A stretch of 64,000 nucleotides of DNA from Rhynochetos jubatus. Lineage: Eukaryota; Chordata; Aves; Eurypygiformes; Rhynochetidae. Made by a program: the position numbers and the translations under genes. The stretch lies in assembly GCA_027574665.1 (NCBI GenBank), contig CM050659.1, positions 23,041,001-23,105,000 of the forward strand. Direction: 5' to 3'. This document shows, one piece after another, positions 59,409 through 64,000 of the stretch. Numbering within the stretch: position 1 is the stretch's first letter; every line of letters begins with the position of its first letter. The notes beneath the pieces are model-generated. The model did no database searches and was not told the DNA's origin. It saw only the letters and a program-made list of their open reading frames with translations.

Positions 59409-62025
59409 TTTTGCACTAAAAGCCTAAAGGATTGTTAAAATCAGAGAAAGAACTTTTATTTTTTTAGGAATCAATGGCTTAACAGAACTCAACTGTAAAA
59501 AAAAAAAAAATTAAAATAGTTTGGTTGGTCCCCTTAAATGCCATGTTCCATATTAGTGTTTCAGCTTTGTTTAAATAGGACATAATGTTTTCCCTGTTGT
59601 CGGTGATGTTGCCTAGAATCTTCTTACATATGTTGAGTACAGGAGATAACAAGTTGTTTTCAGTGAAAACAAGTCCTCCCGTAAGAGTAGCATCTCCACA
59701 GGTTTCCTGTCTAAACTCCTGTGCTTGCTTTTAGTGGCTGCGAAGCTGTCGTCAGACTTGAGAGGCTGAGGAAGGAACGCAGGTCTGTACGCTTCAGTAT
59801 CTCATAACGTGAATTGGAAACAGCTGAGTTCTTGATTAGAGTTGATTCCTCAAATTATGGAATACTTTTCTGCTTACCCATTTCTTTCTATTAGTGGGAA
59901 TATCCTAACGGAAATAGTCTAGTTTCCTTCTGGCCGAGGTCTGGACTCGTACGATTGCATCTGTGCTGAATGAAACAGGAACTGAAAATACTCTTTGAAC
60001 CCGAATTGAGTGCAATATTCTTAAGTACTACTGCTCGGAAACCTTTGAGTTACATAGAAACTGTGCATCCAGCCTTAACTAGCGACTGGGGGAAGGGGAG
60101 CGCTCTTCCCCAGGCTTCGGCAGTTTTCTATTTTCAGTTTTGTGCGGCGGAATAACAAGCGGCAGTCGCGGAGTCGGAGGCGCGTTCCCTTTGCCCTGCG
60201 CGGAGTCCAGTACAAAGCACATTTCTGTTAACTCCTTCATGCTGGTGCTACTGTCTTTTCCCGTTGCCGGCAATGGGAGACGGGCCAAGAAAATGAAACT
60301 CCTGGTATTCTGGAGGTCACGATAGTGATGGTGGCCAGGGCCAAACCCTCTTCTGTAAACAACTGTGCAGTGGCAGAACCATCGCTGGTGTAAAATGGAT
60401 GCGAAGAAAGTGCTCTAACGACTTCCAGAGCTGCCAGAACAGCGGAGTAACTTTTCCTCTAGTAGTAAGAGTTTTGGTTATGCACTCCTCCCCCCTCCCT
60501 TTTGTGTGAAAACATCATTTAGTGCACCAGGAGCTTGACTGGTTTGGTTTGGGCTTTCTTACGTAGACCAGAGTCCCTGGTTTCTCCTCGCGGTAGCAGT
60601 CTCTTCACCCACACTTGCTGTGCTTGCGAAGCTCAGACTGACTACAAATAGGGCTTTTCTTTGAATAGAGTTTGGTTGATTGTTCCCCCCAAAAAAGAGC
60701 TTCTGGTCTGGGGGTGCGAGCGAGCGAGAGGCACGTTTGGAGCAGCGGTGTTGGACTGCAGAGCGCTCTGCAGAAACGAGCGATGGAGGCGTCTGCCCCA
60801 GGCACTGCTGGACTCTGCCCGCTTGCGGACGTGAACCGAAATCGGTTGGGTTTCCGGGAAGCTTCTTGCAGGAGTTTTGAGTTCTTGCCCTGAGCGGGCA
60901 AGTGGGGTTTGCGTCTAAATATGCAAATCTCACGCGCTGCTTCCTTTCGCGATGGAAGCTTGGGCTGTGACCTGAACAGAGCTCGTTTGATCCGTTGCGA
61001 AACCGCCTCCAAGTTGTTGCCTTGGACTCTCTTCTTCCAAGGCCCCGCGGAAGCCCCTCGGTGTGTTCTAGTGCTTTGCCAGCTCTACGCTTAGACTCTA
61101 AGGGGAGCGAAGAGGGACGGATTCGCACTAGAAGAAACAAAACGTGCGACTTTAGGGACAGCCGTTGGAAGGCAAACGTGCTCTGGGCGACTCCCACCGA
61201 TATTCCGGCGTGTCGCAAAGAAGAAAAATACTTTCTACCAAACCTGGGAATGTTCAATGGGGTTTTACAGTGACTCGAAGACTTAAATGTGGAAGTTTTA
61301 GGCAACATTTAAAGGCACTTTTTTTTTTCCCCTCCCCATTCTGGACAAAACTACGGATAATAGAAGACTAATGCGTAAGACGAAATCCGAGATAAGCGTT
61401 GAGATAAAACTTGGACCACTCGGCATACCTGTTTCTCACTTGACGTTTTAGCTGCATAACGATGTGCTTTGAGTATAACATCAGGCTTTAACCGGTATTT
61501 AAAGACGGAACATACATCCGTAAGATAACAAAAGGCTCATTTTTATATTTGTTTTAGATGTTTTAACTAGATGAAATGGCTTAAGATGACAAACAAAAAT
61601 GTTGCTTGTAATACAGTTTTGCCTGCGAAATTCTCCACATTTTGTAACCTGTTTATTCCTTTGGATGTAAAGCGTTTTTGCTTAGTATCGTGATATTGTA
61701 TATGTTTCGTCCCAGTTGTATAGTAATGTTTCAGTCCATCAACCAGCTTTGGCTGCTGAAATCATACAGCTGTGAAGACTTGCCTTTGTTTCTATTAGAT
61801 GGCTTTTCAGTTCTGTATTAATTATCTTAAGTGCTATAGAAAAGGTGTCACCTCTTCCTATAAGGCTGTTTTGTAATATATAAGGACTGGAAATGTGTTT
61901 TTAAAGAGAAGAAGCATTCAAGTATGACGATATACTATCTGTGTTTTCACCATTCAAAGTGCTGTTTAGTAGTTGAAACTTAAACTATTTAATATCTCAT
62001 TTAATAAAGTGACCAAAATCCATCC
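59409..62025 (+). other. ATRX 3' UTR
   Basis: About 2.6 kb of UTR without introns. It includes an A run (59499-59512), a CpG- and GC-richer core (about 60600-61230) and an AU-rich end leading to the poly(A) signal. The end of the transcript is inferred from the signal. Confidence 0.8.
62003..62008 (+). terminator. ATRX distal poly(A) signal
   Basis: AATAAA in TTTAATAAAGTGACC; cleavage expected about 62020-62030. Composition changes sharply from AU-rich to GC-rich right after it, supporting this as the gene end. Confidence 0.8.
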
Positions 62026-64000
62026 GCCTGCCTGGTGCTACGTTCGCGGGACGGCGCTGCCGCCGCGGGGACGCACGCGGGCCCGGCGCGTCTCTCTCGC
62101 AGCCGCGCTGGGAGCTGAAGCTCTCTCGCTGGTTTTCTGCGGCGAGGTGCTGGCTGACTGGATGTGATTTCACTGAGGGAAGAGGCGGTGGGCCGGGTTT
62201 CCGAACTGCACGAGTTAACCGTTGCTTCTGCAGCCCATCTCCCTGTTGTTATGAAGAGCGAGGTGTGCCCAGCAGTGGTAGATGGCAGGAGGGAGGTGAA
62301 GCTCTGCTTGGTCACGCTAGAGTAACCTACTTGTGTGTTTTAACCTCCTAAGTGTACTTCTCTTTTTCCCAGTTATTAAATCCCACCTGCTGGGCAAAAC
62401 TCTGTTTCCTACACCAACAAACGGCGTGACAGTTCTGGTTTAAATCTGCCCCTGCGCTCGCCCCCTGTACCTGCAGCCTTGTTGTGGCTCCTGGCCAGCG
62501 CTGCAGCGTTACCGCCCGGGACGGCTCTGCTCGGGCAGGCGCGCCGGGCCTGCTGGTAGCTGAGGAAGGGCAGGTGCCGTGGCAGTTGTGTCTGGTGTGA
62601 AGATAATCCAGTTGTGCTCTCGGGGGCAGTGCGGGCAGCATCATTTTCAATATCCTTCTGACCTTTAACTTGATTAAAACCTGAGAGAGGGCAGCGGGAG
62701 GCTCGCGCCTGGCGGAGGCTGGATGTTGGCTGCCGGTGTCGGGCTGGGGAGTGTCCTGGGACGAGTCCCCCCCGTACAGAACAGACCTGGAAGGTGCTCT
62801 GAGGCTGAACTGCGGCGTTTGGACGGGTCGGGTGCCGAATGCTTAACCCCGTGGGGTGTTTGTCTTTGCCTTAAAAGCGGAACCGCTCTGAGCAGGGTCA
62901 AGGAACGTAAATTCATCAGCTCAAACAAAAAGAGTTTCCGAGTTGGATAAATTTCCAGCATTTACGGAGGGACAGATGTCCTCGACGTTCCCCGGTGGCG
63001 GTGTCTGGGGAAGTGCAGGTGTTGCTGCATCAGTCCCGTAAACACAGCGTCTTGAACTTCCCCATCTCGCTCAGCTGTTGCTGTAACCCCACGCGCACCC
63101 TCTGCGCTGTAGAACGCACCCCGGCGATGCGTCCTGGCGTGGGCCACTCGCAGGTCCCCAGCCAGGCGTGTCCGGCAGAGCTGGGCTGCTGTGGAAGGCC
63201 GGGAGCAGCCCGTGGCCTCGGAGAGGGTTTGGGTCTCAGAGGGGTGCACGAAGCTGCTGCTGACGATGGCAGGTTCTGCAGCGTAGGGTCTGGAGAGGCT
63301 CCCGGTTCGCCGCACGCGGGACGTGTGGTTCGCCCTGGGTGGCCTCTGTGCGAGCGGTCACCGCGCAGCAGACGCACACAAAGCCGTTTTTTGCCTGGTC
63401 GCAGCTCCTGTGCCTGCTGTGCCCGGTGAGGAGGTGGCCTGGGGGGACGTGGTGACCGAAGGAGGGTGTTGGGAAAGGGCCGAGGCCCTGGAGAAGGGCA
63501 GGGGGCTCTGGGGGGAGGTGGGGTCACCCCTTGGCTCTGTGCTCGGCCACCTCTGAGGTCTGACCTCGCATGCCGCCGTGGCTCTGCGCTTAATGACACG
63601 AGAACTATCCGAGATGCTGAACAGGAAACAGTAGCTGGTACCCGGGGCGTTGCTCGCAGCCCAACCCTGCGACAGCAGCCACTCTCCTAATTCCACGGCA
63701 CGAGGCGTTTCTCGTTCCGTGGATTCTTGCTGACGCCCGTCAGCAGCAGCGCAGGTGGCCGCTTGCCACGTCTCGCGTGGTCATCGGCCACGGGAGCTTG
63801 GTGCTAAGCGCTCCCAGTGTTAGATTCCGTAATACTCCGGGCGGGCGAGGGAAGAGCCTGGGGCTCCTCGGTGGAGTTGGCTTTGCGGGTCTCTTACCCA
63901 AACCCAGCCCGCGCAGGAACGAGGCCACGTCCCTGGTGTTTTCCACTATGACAGTTTTAGGCCTCCGAAGCAGTTACGTGCTTGGGAAAAAGGTAATCGA
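62026..64000. other. GC- and CpG-rich intergenic sequence
   Basis: No exon of a known gene recognised. In other vertebrates FGF16 lies beyond the ATRX 3' end in the opposite direction, but I find no FGF-like peptide here. Several long open frames on both strands reflect the GC content. A G-quadruplex-type motif is at 63496-63523. Confidence 0.7.
63496..63523 (+). other. G-quadruplex-type motif
   Basis: Four G runs (3, 5, 6 and 4 Gs) separated by loops of 2, 4 and 4 bases fit the G3+N1-7 rule. Confidence 0.7.

Noticed and set aside
60559-61308. 249-codon open frame on the minus strand in the 3' UTR
   Set aside because: No recognisable domain, low-complexity Arg/Ser composition, and it lies in a GC-rich patch where stops are rare. 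No promoter or splice evidence.
63030-63599. 189-codon minus-strand open frame downstream of ATRX
   Set aside because: Pro/Arg-rich chance frame in GC-rich DNA with overlapping open frames on both strands; no match to FGF16, the expected neighbour.
1-64000. Search for tRNA, rRNA, known snoRNA, CRISPR arrays, operons or bacterial features
   Set aside because: None seen; splice structure and repeats are those of a vertebrate nuclear gene.
62026-64000. Last exon of FGF16 on the minus strand
   Set aside because: No FGF beta-trefoil or C-terminal motif in any frame; the neighbour must lie further away.

Overview
The window is vertebrate nuclear DNA, almost certainly from a bird. It holds one gene: the 3' nine-tenths of ATRX on the + strand. 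The spliced peptide follows remembered mammalian ATRX exon by exon. The avian call rests on CR1 retroposon tails in both orientations and on an ERVL-type LTR family common in bird genomes. All introns have GT-AG borders, no bacterial features are present, and the species cannot be fixed further.

Layout. Thirty-one exons run from 39 to the TGA at 59406-59408. Every exon length and phase joins without a break (7,045 coding bases, 2,347 codons plus stop). If the human 35-exon gene is the guide, these are exons 5-35; the promoter, start codon and exons 1-4 lie to the left of the window. Exons 5-9 (39-11319) carry the N-terminal region, the ADD histone-reading zinc-finger module and a huge Lys/Ser/Glu-rich exon 9. 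Exons 10-15 (14333-24919) are acidic and basic linker. Exons 16-29 (25322-47403) build the split SNF2 ATPase, and exons 30-35 (48710-59408) the C-terminal region. The 3' UTR runs to a poly(A) signal at 62003-62008. The remaining ~2 kb is GC- and CpG-rich sequence with no recognisable gene.

Introns hold four fairly clean CR1 tails, three older CR1 relics, three same-strand fragments of one ERVL-like LTR family, a MIR-like SINE relic, a palindromic amniote-type relic and several short A/C-rich tracts.

Functionally everything belongs to one protein: the ADD module reads H3 lacking K4 methylation and carrying K9me3, the middle contains HP1- and DAXX-contact segments, and the ATPase drives DAXX-dependent H3.3 deposition at heterochromatin and telomeres (known of the family). 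The most interesting observation is a 70-codon, very basic open extension with an AT-hook-like core directly behind the weak donor of exon 10, followed by several AATAAA signals. This would be an avian form of the truncated, ATPase-less isoform ATRXt described in human and mouse. Other leads are a degenerate ~50-residue tandem repeat inside exon 9, an in-frame stop-bearing candidate exon in intron 19, antisense coding-like debris in intron 17 and a long imperfect hairpin in intron 30. I found no wholly new system.
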